From Nitrospira sp. (GTDB taxonomy: Bacteria > Nitrospirota > Nitrospiria > Nitrospirales > Nitrospiraceae), in NCBI GenBank assembly GCA_015903995.1, contig JABMDK010000009.1, positions 56,935-97,645 of the forward strand: a stretch of 40,711 nt of DNA, in the 5' to 3' direction. Made by a program: the position numbers and the translations under genes. The notes under the pieces are model-generated. The model saw nothing but the letters and a program-made list of their open reading frames with translations. It ran no database searches and was not told where the DNA came from. Shown here in pieces: positions 8,910-16,943 of this stretch (within the stretch, counting starts at the first letter, position 1; every line of letters begins with the position of its first letter).

Positions 8910-8949
8910 TGTCGCCTTCTGCGACAAAGGGTTGGTGCTTTCTGTAGCA
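8910..8949 (+). promoter_or_regulatory. Paired upstream activator sites (TGTCGC-N5-GCGACA type)
   Basis: A perfect inverted repeat TGTCGC-CTTCT-GCGACA at 8910-8926 is followed, 23 bp further on, by a degenerate second copy (8933-8949, TGGTGC...GTAGCA). Both are followed by AAAGG. The same pair at the same pitch occurs at 16810-16849. This spacing and symmetry suit a dimeric enhancer-binding protein of a sigma-54 system; the regulator itself is not in the window. Confidence 0.6.
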
Positions 8950-9039
8950 AAGGGCTACGGTAGTCGATCGTTGCTCGTAAGATTCTGCGGAACCAGTGAG
9001 CTTCCGACACTGAAAGTGAGGTTCTCTGAACCCACTCTG

Positions 9040-9056
9040 AGGTTCCCTCCTTGCAA
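9040..9056 (+). promoter_or_regulatory. Predicted sigma-54 (-24/-12) promoter
   Basis: AGGTTCCCTCCTTGCAA has GG at 9041-9042 and GC at 9053-9054, the 12-base offset required for a -24/-12 promoter, and a good TTGCA -12 half. The -24 half is weaker than the TGGCAC consensus. It lies about 123 bp downstream of the first activator-site centre (8918) and about 100 bp before the ATG at 9157. Confidence 0.5.
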
Positions 9057-9156
9057 CGGTGATGGACTGATTGGTCAAGAGCGCTGGTCCAATTGTGCAG
9101 AGAGGTGCTGGCTCTTGCTTGGACAATGAAATGAAGAGGGAGGCATAGCAACAGAC

Positions 9157-9624
9157 ATGAAATCGCGTTGGTGCATCGTGGCCGTAGTTCTGTGGATTCT
9201 CACGATCACGGTTCTGGGATGGTTCTTCATCAAGGGATGGACGGCGGAGGGGAGTGATGGGCGCACGGAAATACTGCTGGGAGCAGCTGAACGCGACCAC
9301 ATCCTGGCGGAAATGCGGCTGCTTTTGAAAGCAGTGGACGGCATCATCAGGGGATTGGGCGAGCCGCAGCCTGATCTGAAGCAGATGGAAGCAGCGGCCA
9401 GAGAGGTCGGGATGCACATGGCCGCGGATGTGGAGCCGGCCATCATGGCCAAGCTGCCGCTGCCGTTTAAGCAGATGGGCATGTCGATCCACAAAGATAT
9501 GGATGCCTTGGCCGATGCGATCGCGCAGCATGAGACCTCGCAACAGATCTTGAAACGGTTATCGAGCATGACGGCTCGCTGCACGGCCTGTCATGAGATG
9601 TACCGATTCAAAGCGAGCGAGTAA
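9157..9624 (+). CDS. Membrane-anchored cytochrome c'-like haem protein
   Basis: 155 residues. An N-terminal hydrophobic segment (about 6-25, IVAVVLWILTITVLGWFFI) is an uncleaved anchor or a signal. The remainder is predicted as a four-helix bundle with a single C-terminal haem c site, Cys142-Thr-Ala-Cys145-His146, followed by EMYR. A lone CxxCH at the end of a helical bundle is the hallmark of the cytochrome c' and c-556 family; these bind NO or serve as electron carriers in the periplasm. It is the first gene after a predicted sigma-54 promoter. GGGAGG lies somewhat far (13 nt) upstream of the ATG. It probably leads the transcript that continues to the SQR-like gene. Which role, NO binding or electron transfer, cannot be decided here. 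Confidence 0.8.
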   Translation: MKSRWCIVAVVLWILTITVLGWFFIKGWTAEGSDGRTEILLGAAERDHILAEMRLLLKAVDGIIRGLGEPQPDLKQMEAAAREVGMHMAADVEPAIMAKLPLPFKQMGMSIHKDMDALADAIAQHETSQQILKRLSSMTARCTACHEMYRFKASE

Positions 9625-9815
9625 CTGTCGGCGATGAGCAACAATCAGTAAAGGGAAAGAGAGGCAATCGAAACAAGAACGAATCCATTTCCGAGGTAGT
9701 GACTCAGACCCAATGAGCGCTTCTGTCATAGTCGGATGGCATAGGCCTCGAAAGGCTGGAAATCCGCTAGAGCCGAGAGCAATGTCGCTCCGGTCACGCA
9801 ACAGGGGAAGTCTTC

Positions 9816-10112
9816 ATGAAATCCCAAACCATCATAAGTGCCGCTATCGCGACAGCCATACTGTTGCCGGTTGGTAAGGTGTCGGTCGTCACTGCTCAAG
9901 ACCGCGACCGCGATCAGCTGAAGACGCAGCAGCACCTCAAAGATCAGGACAAGCTGCAGACCAAAGAGCAGTTGAAGGAGAAAGATCAGCTCAAGGAACA
10001 AGAGAGAACGCGCGAACGTGAACAGGCCAGGGAACACATGCAGACCGAGCTTCCGGAAAAGCCGCAGCATGAGAGGGCCGAGCGCGGCGGGAGGGGAGAA
10101 GGACGGCACTAG
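9816..10112 (+). CDS. Small exported, highly charged coiled-coil protein
   Basis: 98 residues. A signal peptide (AAIATAILLPVGKVSVVTAQ) is followed by about 55 residues made almost only of D, R, Q, K, E and L, with a recurrent K-D/E-Q-L-K unit (LKDQDKLQTKEQLKEKDQLK), predicted to form a long helix or coiled coil. The end is basic and glycine-rich (ERAERGGRGEGRH). GGGGAAG lies 5 nt upstream of the ATG. It stands between the cytochrome c'-like and SQR-like genes. No family is recognised. Low-complexity periplasmic helices of this kind can be structural or metal-stress proteins; no function is assigned. Confidence 0.6.
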   Translation: MKSQTIISAAIATAILLPVGKVSVVTAQDRDRDQLKTQQHLKDQDKLQTKEQLKEKDQLKEQERTREREQAREHMQTELPEKPQHERAERGGRGEGRH

Positions 10113-10170
10113 GAATGGGTGACGCATCGCTCGGCACTCAGAACTTTGCACTTCGGACTGGAGGTGAGAG

Positions 10171-11427
10171 ATGGCACGAGTGGCGATCATCGGCGCATCG
10201 ATCGGAGGCTTACCTGCTGCCTATGAAGCACGGGCACTGTTGGACAAGAAGCATCAAGTCACGGTCATTTCCAACGTGAGCTCATTCCACTTCGTGCCGT
10301 CGAATCCCTGGGTGGCGGTCGGTTGGCGCACCCGTCAAGACATCAGCTTTGAGTTGGGGCCTGTGTTGGAGAAGAAGGGGATCGAATTCGTCCATGCCGG
10401 CGCCGATCGTATCGAACCGGAACAGGGTCTGGTCATCACGGCCAAAGGGGAGGTGCCCTACGACTATCTCATCGTTGCCACGGGCCCCAAGCTCAACTTT
10501 GCTGCAGTGCCCGGGCTTGGTCCAAGCGGTCATACGCAATCGGTTTGCAATGTGGACCATGCAGAACAGGCATGGGGGGCCTATCAGAGCTTCCTGAAGG
10601 ATCCAGGTCCAATAGTCGTCGGCGCGGCGCAAGGTGCCTCCTGTTTCGGCCCCGCTTACGAGATGGCCTTCATCCTGGATGCGGACTTGCGGAAGAAAAA
10701 GCTTCGCAAGAAAGTTCCCATCTATTTCGTGACGCCCGAGCCCTACATCGGTCACATGGGCCTTGCCGGTGTAGGCAAGTCGCGGCGGCTGATGGAGGAT
10801 GAGTTCGCCGAACACTCCATCAAACCGATCCACAACAGCGCCATCAAAGAAGTCCATCCTGGGAAAATGCTCTTGGAAGACGGTCAGGAGGTGCCCTTCC
10901 GCTACTCGATGATGATTCCACCGTTTGCCGGCGTCGCTGCCGTGGCGGGGACGCCGGGTCTCTGCAATCCAAAAGGGTTCGTCAATATCGATGGGTACCA
11001 GGCCAATCCGAAGTACAGGAACATTTATTCGGTGGGCGTGTATGTCGCCATTCCACCCGTCGAGCAGACGCCGGTTCCGACCGGCGCTCCCAAAACGGGG
11101 TACATGGTCGAGTCCATGGTGTCGGCGGCCGTTCACAATATCAAGGAGGACATCCAGAACGAGACGAAGAAACAAACCGCCACGTGGAATGCGATCTGTC
11201 TGGCGGACATGGGGGATACAGGCATGGCGTTCGTGGCGCTGCCTCAGATGGCCCCGCGCAACGTGACGTGGGCGAAGAAAGGCCGATGGGTCCACCTGGC
11301 TAAGATCGCCCTCGAAAAGTACTTCCTGATGAAAATGAAAAAAAAGCGTGAGCGAACCGTTCTTCGAGAAGGCGATTCTCGATACGATAGGCATCACCAA
11401 GCGAGAATAGAGCGGCCAACGGTATAG
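10171..11427 (+). CDS. Sulfide:quinone oxidoreductase-like flavoprotein
   Basis: 418 residues. The FAD-binding motif is at the N terminus (VAIIGASIGGLPAAYEA, GxGxxG-type), with a second nucleotide-fold signature YDYLIVATGP at about 97-106. Three cysteines at the positions expected of SQR are present: Cys126 (SVCNVDHAEQAW), Cys158 (GASCFGPAYE) and Cys343 (AICLADMGDTG). The last two would form the redox-active pair. The C-terminal region is amphipathic and very basic (KYFLMKMKKKRERT), suited to peripheral membrane attachment. Family knowledge: SQR oxidises sulfide to sulfane sulfur or polysulfide and passes electrons to quinone. The Shine-Dalgarno GGAGGTGAG is good. The following DUF2892 gene often accompanies sulfur-handling genes. 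Could alternatively be a related flavocytochrome-type reductase. Confidence 0.8.
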   Translation: MARVAIIGASIGGLPAAYEARALLDKKHQVTVISNVSSFHFVPSNPWVAVGWRTRQDISFELGPVLEKKGIEFVHAGADRIEPEQGLVITAKGEVPYDYLIVATGPKLNFAAVPGLGPSGHTQSVCNVDHAEQAWGAYQSFLKDPGPIVVGAAQGASCFGPAYEMAFILDADLRKKKLRKKVPIYFVTPEPYIGHMGLAGVGKSRRLMEDEFAEHSIKPIHNSAIKEVHPGKMLLEDGQEVPFRYSMMIPPFAGVAAVAGTPGLCNPKGFVNIDGYQANPKYRNIYSVGVYVAIPPVEQTPVPTGAPKTGYMVESMVSAAVHNIKEDIQNETKKQTATWNAICLADMGDTGMAFVALPQMAPRNVTWAKKGRWVHLAKIALEKYFLMKMKKKRERTVLREGDSRYDRHHQARIERPTV

Positions 11428-11488
11428 AATGTCCACGAATCCTTTGCCCCGTCTTTGCCTCACATAGGCAAGAGGAAAGGAGGACCCT

Positions 11489-11677
11489 ATGAAACTCAAC
11501 GAACGTTTGCGATTGATTGCCGGTATCTTTGTGTTGGCCGCGGTCATCCTGGGCGCGACCGTCCATCCCTACTGGAATTATTTCGCGGCCTTTGTGGCAG
11601 TGAACCTCATCCAATCGGCCTTTACCGGCTGGTGTCCGATGATGGCGCTCTTGCGCAAACTTGGCGTACAAGAATAA
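11489..11677 (+). CDS. DUF2892 (YgaP-like) small inner-membrane protein
   Basis: 62 residues with two hydrophobic helices (about 7-24 and 30-48) and the family hallmarks: an N-R-x-R-L-I-A-G-I start (MKLNERLRLIAGIFVLAAV), a short WNYF turn, and the NLIQSAFTGWCPMMALLRKLG block with its single Cys before P. A very strong Shine-Dalgarno, AAAGGAGG, lies 6 nt upstream. DUF2892 domains also form the membrane part of the rhodanese YgaP. Placement 61 nt after the SQR-like gene supports a sulfur-handling or sulfane-carrier role, but that is inference. Confidence 0.85.
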   Translation: MKLNERLRLIAGIFVLAAVILGATVHPYWNYFAAFVAVNLIQSAFTGWCPMMALLRKLGVQE

Positions 11678-11749
11678 GCGTGACTTTCTCGCGGGTTGTC
11701 CTATTCTTGGGTGGGGGGGTATGCTGTTTCCGGCTCTGGTGAAATACAT

Positions 11750-12301
11750 ATGACAATCCCGTTGAATCTGAAAGACGCGTTCGACAGTGAGCAGACCCTG
11801 CGGAACATGATTGAGAGCCGAAAGGTCTGTTTCGATCATAATCCCTTCTACGTGAAAGATGGGTCAGGACAGGTCATCCAAATCGGCTTTCAGCTGAACC
11901 TGTACGCGGCTTTTCAGGACCCCAAGCATCTCCCTTCGGGAGAAGACATCGAATTGCGCGAGTTAATAAGGGATCTTCGTCGACTCTGCCGCGTGTTCTT
12001 TCAGTCGTTGGATCTGTTGAAACCTTGCGAACACCCCGAACCGCCGATGAATCGGATCATGTATGCTCCCGAACGCCGATATCGGGCGGAAGTGTGCCTT
12101 GAAGTCCCTATTTTCGATCGCGGGCACTACGGTGCGAAGCCGGACCGTGGCCTTGAGGAGCTGTTGGCCACGGCAGAATGTCTTCTTCGACAGCTAGGGG
12201 CCAGGCGTGGAACATGGGACGATCAGAAGGCGCCGCCTGCGAAACCGGAGGAACGGTGTGAGGACCGCATTCGAGCAGCCACGGTGGAGGCTCAAGGCTG
12301 A
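11750..12301 (+). CDS. Cytoplasmic protein of unknown function
   Basis: 183 residues from ATG 11750 (MTIPLNLKDAFDSEQT); an in-frame ATG at 11696 would add 18 unlikely residues. There is no signal peptide or membrane segment. The sequence is mixed alpha/beta: an early FDHNPFYVKDGSGQVIQIGFQLNLYA stretch, a helix LRELIRDLRRLCRVFFQSL, then YRAEVCLEVPIFDRGHYGA and a helical LEELLATAECLLRQLGA. Cys residues at several points (SRKVCFDH, KPCEHPEP, AEVCLEV) could bind metal but do not form a recognised motif. I do not recognise the family. It ends 24 nt before the RND adaptor and may be co-transcribed with it. Confidence 0.65.
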   Translation: MTIPLNLKDAFDSEQTLRNMIESRKVCFDHNPFYVKDGSGQVIQIGFQLNLYAAFQDPKHLPSGEDIELRELIRDLRRLCRVFFQSLDLLKPCEHPEPPMNRIMYAPERRYRAEVCLEVPIFDRGHYGAKPDRGLEELLATAECLLRQLGARRGTWDDQKAPPAKPEERCEDRIRAATVEAQG

Positions 12302-12324
12302 AGTCGGAACATCGTATTACGGAG

Positions 12325-13389
12325 ATGATGGTCAGATTGGCGAGACTGATACTCATGGCAGTGCTCTTCTTGGCCGGTTGCGGATCCAAGGAAGAACCGA
12401 ACACGGTGGTGTCGGCTGCCCCACACAAGACCATCCAGGGTTCAGTCGTCGAGATCACATATACGTCGGTGCCGGTCCGTGTTGAAGTGACCGGTCAGGT
12501 CGCCGCGATCTTCCAAGCGACGCTCTCCAGTCGTATTCAAGGCACAATCGACAGTCTCTTTGTTCGAGAAGGCACGAAGGTCTCCAAGGGGCAACTTCTC
12601 ATCCAGCTGGACAGCAGAGACCTCCAGGCAGACTTAGCCCGCGCCAATGCAGAGGTCGATAATGCCAAGGCGCACCTCGATCGCATGAACCAGCTGTATG
12701 TCCAAGATGCGGTGTCAAAACAGGAGATGGAGAATGCGACCAGGGGTTACAGAGTGGCGGAAGCCAATCGCAAGGCGGTGGAGGCTCAGCTGAGCTACAC
12801 CTCGGTGAGAGCGCCGTTTGATGGTGTCATCACTGAAAAGAAAGTAGAGGCGGGAGAATTGGCTTCGCCGGGCCAGCCGCTGCTCAAAATGGAAGATCCT
12901 CAGCGCCTTCGGCTGGAAGCCACGGTGGCGGAAGGAGACCTGAAGTCGGTTTCTCGCGGCGACCAGATTCCGATCGTCATTGATGCCTTAGAAGGCCAAG
13001 CCATGAACGGCCTCGTCAGCCAAATTCTCCCGGCCGGCGACCCCCACACTCACACCTTTATGGTCAAGGTGGATTTGCCGAAAACCACCGGACTGAAGAC
13101 CGGCATGTTCGGCCGGTTCCAGCTCGATAAGGGCTCGACGCAAACCATTCTGGTCCCGTCGGCAGCCGTTGTTGAGCGGGGTGAACTCACCAGCCTCTTT
13201 GTTGTCGGGGAAGATCGGATTGCGCGACTCCGGTGGGTCAAACTTGGGCGGCGCTTCGAGAAGCAGGTGGAGATCCTCTCCGGCATCAACGTAGGTGAGC
13301 GAGTCTTATCGGATGGAAGCAGAGGAGTTGATGGAGCCGCCGTCCAGACCGCTGAAACGATGGTGTCGCCGACGACAAACACTCCATGA
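12325..13389 (+). CDS. RND efflux periplasmic adaptor lipoprotein (MFP/HlyD family)
   Basis: 354 residues. Lipobox LAGC at residues 16-19 after a hydrophobic leader predicts an outer-face lipoprotein. The order of parts is that of AcrA/MexA-type adaptors: a lipoyl half (TLSSRIQGTIDSLFVREGTKVSKGQLLIQLD), a coiled-coil hairpin (LARANAEVDNAKAHLDRMNQLYVQDAVSKQEMENA), the second lipoyl half (YTSVRAPFDGVITEKKVEAGELASPGQPLLKM), then beta-barrel and membrane-proximal domains. It bridges the inner-membrane pump to a TolC-like channel. The pump gene follows at 13465, with an R3 hairpin repeat between them. Start ATG 12325 or 12328, with GGAG immediately upstream. Confidence 0.9.
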   Translation: MMVRLARLILMAVLFLAGCGSKEEPNTVVSAAPHKTIQGSVVEITYTSVPVRVEVTGQVAAIFQATLSSRIQGTIDSLFVREGTKVSKGQLLIQLDSRDLQADLARANAEVDNAKAHLDRMNQLYVQDAVSKQEMENATRGYRVAEANRKAVEAQLSYTSVRAPFDGVITEKKVEAGELASPGQPLLKMEDPQRLRLEATVAEGDLKSVSRGDQIPIVIDALEGQAMNGLVSQILPAGDPHTHTFMVKVDLPKTTGLKTGMFGRFQLDKGSTQTILVPSAAVVERGELTSLFVVGEDRIARLRWVKLGRRFEKQVEILSGINVGERVLSDGSRGVDGAAVQTAETMVSPTTNTP

Positions 13390-13395
13390 AGTGTC

Positions 13396-13449
13396 CCTCG
13401 TGAAACGTGAAGCGCAGGATGGATTGCGAGACACGCTTCACGAGATACG
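13396..13449. repeat. Hairpin repeat R3, copy a
   Basis: CCTCGTGAAACGTGAAGCG is followed after a short loop by ACGCTTCACGAGATACG; the arms are complementary over most of their length. The same words occur inside the pump gene at 14328-14397 and at 25436-25506. It lies between the adaptor stop and the pump start. Confidence 0.7.
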
Positions 13450-13464
13450 AATGACGGTCGACCA

Positions 13465-16400
13465 ATGACAGACTACCGCCCAGGCCTTTCGGGTCGCATC
13501 GCAGCCCTCTTCATCGACAGTAAGCTCACTCCGCTTATCATGGTGGGTGTGTTACTGTTGGGCCTGTTCGCGGTCGTCGTGACTCCTCGTGAGGAAGAGC
13601 CGCAGATCGTGGTTCCGATGGCCGATGTCTGGCTGCCGTTTCCGGGTGCCTCGGCCAAAGTCGTCGAAGAACAACTCACCAAACCGTTCGAGCGCAAGCT
13701 TTCCGAGATCAAAGGCGTCGAATATGTCTACTCGATCTCTCGGCCCGGCGGTGCGCTCATCATCGTCCGCTTCTACGTCGGCCAGCCGATGGAACAGAGC
13801 CTGGTCGATCTCTACGACAAGTTGATGTCGAACCAAGACCTGCTGCCGCCCGGTGCCGAGCCCTTTCTGGTCAAGCCCAAGGATGTCAACGACGTGCCGA
13901 TCGTCACACTGACGCTCTCCAGTGAACGATACGGGGAATTCGAGCTCCATCGCCTTGCCGAACAGGTATTGGAGGAGATCAAGAAGGTGTCCGGTACGTC
14001 GGCTGGGTTCATCGTCGGCGGACGGCCGCGCGAGCTGCGCATCCAGATCGATCCCACCAGATTGAAGGCGTACGGACTGACGCCCTTACAGGTCGCGAAC
14101 GTGATACGCGGAGAGAATCGAGCCTTATCGACGGGCCGATTCGACAGTCGGAACCAAAGTTTCCTCGTGGAGACCGGCCGCTTCATACGAACGCGTGAAG
14201 ATCTTGAGGCTCTGGTCCTTGGTGTCAACGAGCAGCGCCCGGTCTATCTGCGCCAAGTGGCGGAAGTGACGGACGGTCCGGCGGAAGCGACGAGTTATGT
14301 CTGGCTCGGCCTTGGCGCTTCCAGCGCCCGTGAAACGTTGCACGTGAAACGTGAAGCGGGGCTCACGAATGACGCTTCACAAAATACGCTTCACGAATTT
14401 CCCGCCGTGACCGTCGCCATCGCCAAGCAGGCCGGCATCAATGCGGTAACTGTTGCTGCCGAGGTCGTCCACAAAGTCGAGGACATGAAAGGCGTGACCA
14501 TTCCATCGGACGTGCGCGTGACGGTCACTCGTGATTACGGAGAAACGGCACAGGAGAAGGCCAATGAACTCTTGTGGCATCTGCTCATTGCCGTCGTCGC
14601 GGTGGTGGTCTTCCTTGGCGTGGCGTTGGGACCGCGACCGGCTCTTGTCGTGTCGATTGCCATCCCTCTCACGCTCGCCCTGACGTTGTTCACCTCAATG
14701 ATGATCGGCTACACGATCAACCGTGTCACGCTGTTCGCTCTCATCTTTTCGATCGGTATTCTCGTGGACGATGCCATCGTGGTCGTCGAAAACACGTACC
14801 GCCATCTGAAGATGCGTCTTGGGTCGCATGACGAAGCCTCCATTAAAGCGGTCGATGAAGTCGGGAATCCCACGATCCTGGCGACGTTCACCGTCATTGC
14901 CGCCCTTCTGCCGATGGCCTTCGTCTCCGGGCTGATGGGACCCTATATGAGGCCGATTCCTGTCAATGCGTCCATCGCGATGTTTTTCTCGCTGCTGGTC
15001 GCGTTCGTCGTGATTCCCTGGTTTTGCCGAACCTGCTATCGGCCGGGAGTCGCCGTGTCAGGCGTCGACCACGACGGTGATGAGCGAGGGCTGATAGCTC
15101 GGCTCTATCGGCGTCTCCTTTCCCCGTTACTGGCCCATCCGCTCCTCGCGTACGCGTTTTTGGGAGTGGTCGGGTTGTTCCTCATCGGATCGACCGTGTT
15201 GTTCTATACACGGCATGTTGTGGTGAAAATGCTCCCGTTCGACAACAAGAGCGAAGTTCAACTGGTGATCGATATGCCCGAAGGGACGACGCTCGAAGAG
15301 ACCGCGCGGGTCACGCAGGCACTGGGACGCTATGTGAAGACGGTACCGGAAGTGCGGGACTATCAGGCCTATGTCGGAACCGCCTCGCCCTTTAACTTCA
15401 GCGGACTCGTCCGTCACTATTATCTGCGTGAGCAGCCGCACGAGGCTGACATCCAGATCAATCTTGTCGCGAAGCATGAGCGAGCCGCCCAGAGTCATGA
15501 AATCGCCCAGCGGATTCGTCCTCCGGTTCAAGCGATCGCCCGCGAATACGGGGCCAACGTGAAGATCGTCGAAGTGCCGCCCGGTCCTCCCGTACAATCA
15601 GTCCTGGTGGCCGAGATCTACGGCCCTGATTACAACAGGCAACTCGCCGTGGCTCGTGAGATTCGAATGCTGTTCGAATCGACGTCAGGGGTGGTTGACG
15701 TCGATGACTACATTGAAGCGGACCAAGCAAAGTATATCTTCACGGTCGATCGGGCCAAGGCCGCCCTCGCCGGAATTCCTTCCGAGGACATTGTGAATAC
15801 CTTGCGTATGGCGCTCCAGGGCACGAAGGTCGGGTTGGTCCATATTCCTCAAGAGAAGAGCCCGGTGCACATCGTGCTTCGCCTGCCGCTCGCCGAGCGA
15901 ACGGGCCTGGAGCATCTGGGCGAGATTGGGCTGCGGACGAGCACCGGCGGCATCGTCCAATTGTCCGAACTACTCAAGATAGAGCGGACCGTTCAAGACA
16001 AGGCGATCTATCACAAAAATCAAAAGCCGGTGGTCTATGTGGTCGCCGATGTCGGTGGTCCCGGAGCGGAGCAGGCCGAGAGCCCTGTCTATGGTGTGCT
16101 AGGCGTCGGCAAGAAGTTGGAAACCTTTCAGCCGGCGGAAGGGTATCAGATCGAGCAGTACTATGCCTCGCAGCCATGGGCCGAAGGGAAGATCGCCATG
16201 AAGTGGGATGGGGAATGGCATATCACCTATGAAACCTTCCGCGACATGGGCATCGCGTTTGCCGTGGCCATGCTCCTGATCTATTTGTTGATCGTCGGGC
16301 AGTTTCAATCGTTCATCACCCCGCTGATCATTATGGCTCCCATCCCCTTGACGCTTATCGGCATTCTGCCAGGGCATTGGCTGACCGGATCGTACTTCAC

Positions 16401-16800
16401 CGCCACCTCGATGATCGGGTTCATCGCGCTGGCCGGTATTATTGTGAGGAACTCCATTCTCCTCGTCGATTTTATTCAACTTCAAGAACGGGCGGGTGTG
16501 TCCTTGTCGGAAGCCGTGATCACGGCGGGTGCAATTCGCACACGCCCCATTCTCCTGACTGCTGCCGCATTGATGGTGGGTGCCTTTGTCATCATTCTCG
16601 ATCCGATCTTTCAGGGCTTGGCCGTCTCCTTGCTCTTCGGCGTCGGCGCCTCGACGCTGCTGACGCTGGTTGTGATTCCTCTGCTCTACTACCATGTGAC
16701 CAGAAAGCCGATTGCACCGCGCCTTCCCTCTGTCGGATCGATCGGTGAGAATAGTTCGCGGAGCTCCGAAGAAAGAAGTTCACAACCGGTTCTTACCTAG
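13465..16800 (+). CDS. RND-family efflux permease (AcrB/HAE-like)
   Basis: 1111 residues, somewhat longer than usual for RND pumps. The first transmembrane helix follows a short cytoplasmic start. The porter domain opens with VVPMADVWLPFPGASAKVVEEQLTKP and GVEYVYSISRPGGALIIVRF. The proton-relay region in helix 4 is intact (FSIGILVDDAIVVVENTYRH, two adjacent Asp). The second half repeats the architecture, with PLTLIGILPGHWLTGSYFTATSMIGFIALAGIIVRNSILLVDF. It exports hydrophobic or amphiphilic compounds by proton antiport together with the adaptor at 12325 and probably the TolC-like protein at 16991. Oddity: residues about 288-312 (SARETLHVKREAGLTNDASQNTLHE) are encoded by a hairpin repeat of the R3 type that lies in frame (14328-14397), enlarging a periplasmic loop. 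The rest looks functional. Confidence 0.92.
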   Translation: MTDYRPGLSGRIAALFIDSKLTPLIMVGVLLLGLFAVVVTPREEEPQIVVPMADVWLPFPGASAKVVEEQLTKPFERKLSEIKGVEYVYSISRPGGALIIVRFYVGQPMEQSLVDLYDKLMSNQDLLPPGAEPFLVKPKDVNDVPIVTLTLSSERYGEFELHRLAEQVLEEIKKVSGTSAGFIVGGRPRELRIQIDPTRLKAYGLTPLQVANVIRGENRALSTGRFDSRNQSFLVETGRFIRTREDLEALVLGVNEQRPVYLRQVAEVTDGPAEATSYVWLGLGASSARETLHVKREAGLTNDASQNTLHEFPAVTVAIAKQAGINAVTVAAEVVHKVEDMKGVTIPSDVRVTVTRDYGETAQEKANELLWHLLIAVVAVVVFLGVALGPRPALVVSIAIPLTLALTLFTSMMIGYTINRVTLFALIFSIGILVDDAIVVVENTYRHLKMRLGSHDEASIKAVDEVGNPTILATFTVIAALLPMAFVSGLMGPYMRPIPVNASIAMFFSLLVAFVVIPWFCRTCYRPGVAVSGVDHDGDERGLIARLYRRLLSPLLAHPLLAYAFLGVVGLFLIGSTVLFYTRHVVVKMLPFDNKSEVQLVIDMPEGTTLEETARVTQALGRYVKTVPEVRDYQAYVGTASPFNFSGLVRHYYLREQPHEADIQINLVAKHERAAQSHEIAQRIRPPVQAIAREYGANVKIVEVPPGPPVQSVLVAEIYGPDYNRQLAVAREIRMLFESTSGVVDVDDYIEADQAKYIFTVDRAKAALAGIPSEDIVNTLRMALQGTKVGLVHIPQEKSPVHIVLRLPLAERTGLEHLGEIGLRTSTGGIVQLSELLKIERTVQDKAIYHKNQKPVVYVVADVGGPGAEQAESPVYGVLGVGKKLETFQPAEGYQIEQYYASQPWAEGKIAMKWDGEWHITYETFRDMGIAFAVAMLLIYLLIVGQFQSFITPLIIMAPIPLTLIGILPGHWLTGSYFTATSMIGFIALAGIIVRNSILLVDFIQLQERAGVSLSEAVITAGAIRTRPILLTAAALMVGAFVIILDPIFQGLAVSLLFGVGASTLLTLVVIPLLYYHVTRKPIAPRLPSVGSIGENSSRSSEERSSQPVLT
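14328..14397. repeat. Hairpin repeat R3, copy b, inside the RND pump gene
   Basis: CGTGAAACGTTGCACGTGAAACGTGAAGCG is matched downstream by GCTTCACAAAATACGCTTCACGA, the same words as the intergenic copies. It contributes no stop codon in the reading frame of the pump and keeps the frame on both sides (upstream SYVWLGLG, downstream FPAVTVAIAKQAG). Confidence 0.7.
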
Positions 16801-16809
16801 GTGGGAAGC

Positions 16810-16849
16810 TGTCGCGTTCTGCGACAGTGGCAGTTTGCTCTCTGTTGCA
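16810..16849 (+). promoter_or_regulatory. Paired upstream activator sites, second locus
   Basis: A perfect inverted repeat TGTCGC-GTTCT-GCGACA (16810-16826) is followed at the same 23-bp pitch by a weaker copy (16833-16849, GTTTGC...GTTGCA). The architecture is identical to that at 8910-8949. It lies 10 bases after the RND pump stop codon. Confidence 0.6.
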
Positions 16850-16943
16850 AGTTTCCCCTGTCCCGAAATCTTTCTCAAGACCCTTGTCCTTCAACTCGTC
16901 AATGTTTCGGTCAAATGTCGGCATAACGGAACCTTTCCTATCA

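Larger units (their letters stand above)
8661..9156 (+). promoter_or_regulatory. Long regulatory intergenic region upstream of the cytochrome c'-like gene
   Basis: 496 bases without a convincing gene on either strand. The left 240 bases, next to the IS, hold nothing I recognise apart from a TTACCGGTAA palindrome near 8864. The right half carries the paired activator sites and -24/-12-like promoter listed separately. Confidence 0.5.

Noticed and set aside
10282..11547. 421-residue open frame on the minus strand
   Set aside because: It is the antisense shadow of the SQR-like gene, with His/Arg-rich composition and no recognisable family. The plus-strand gene has motifs and a good ribosome site.
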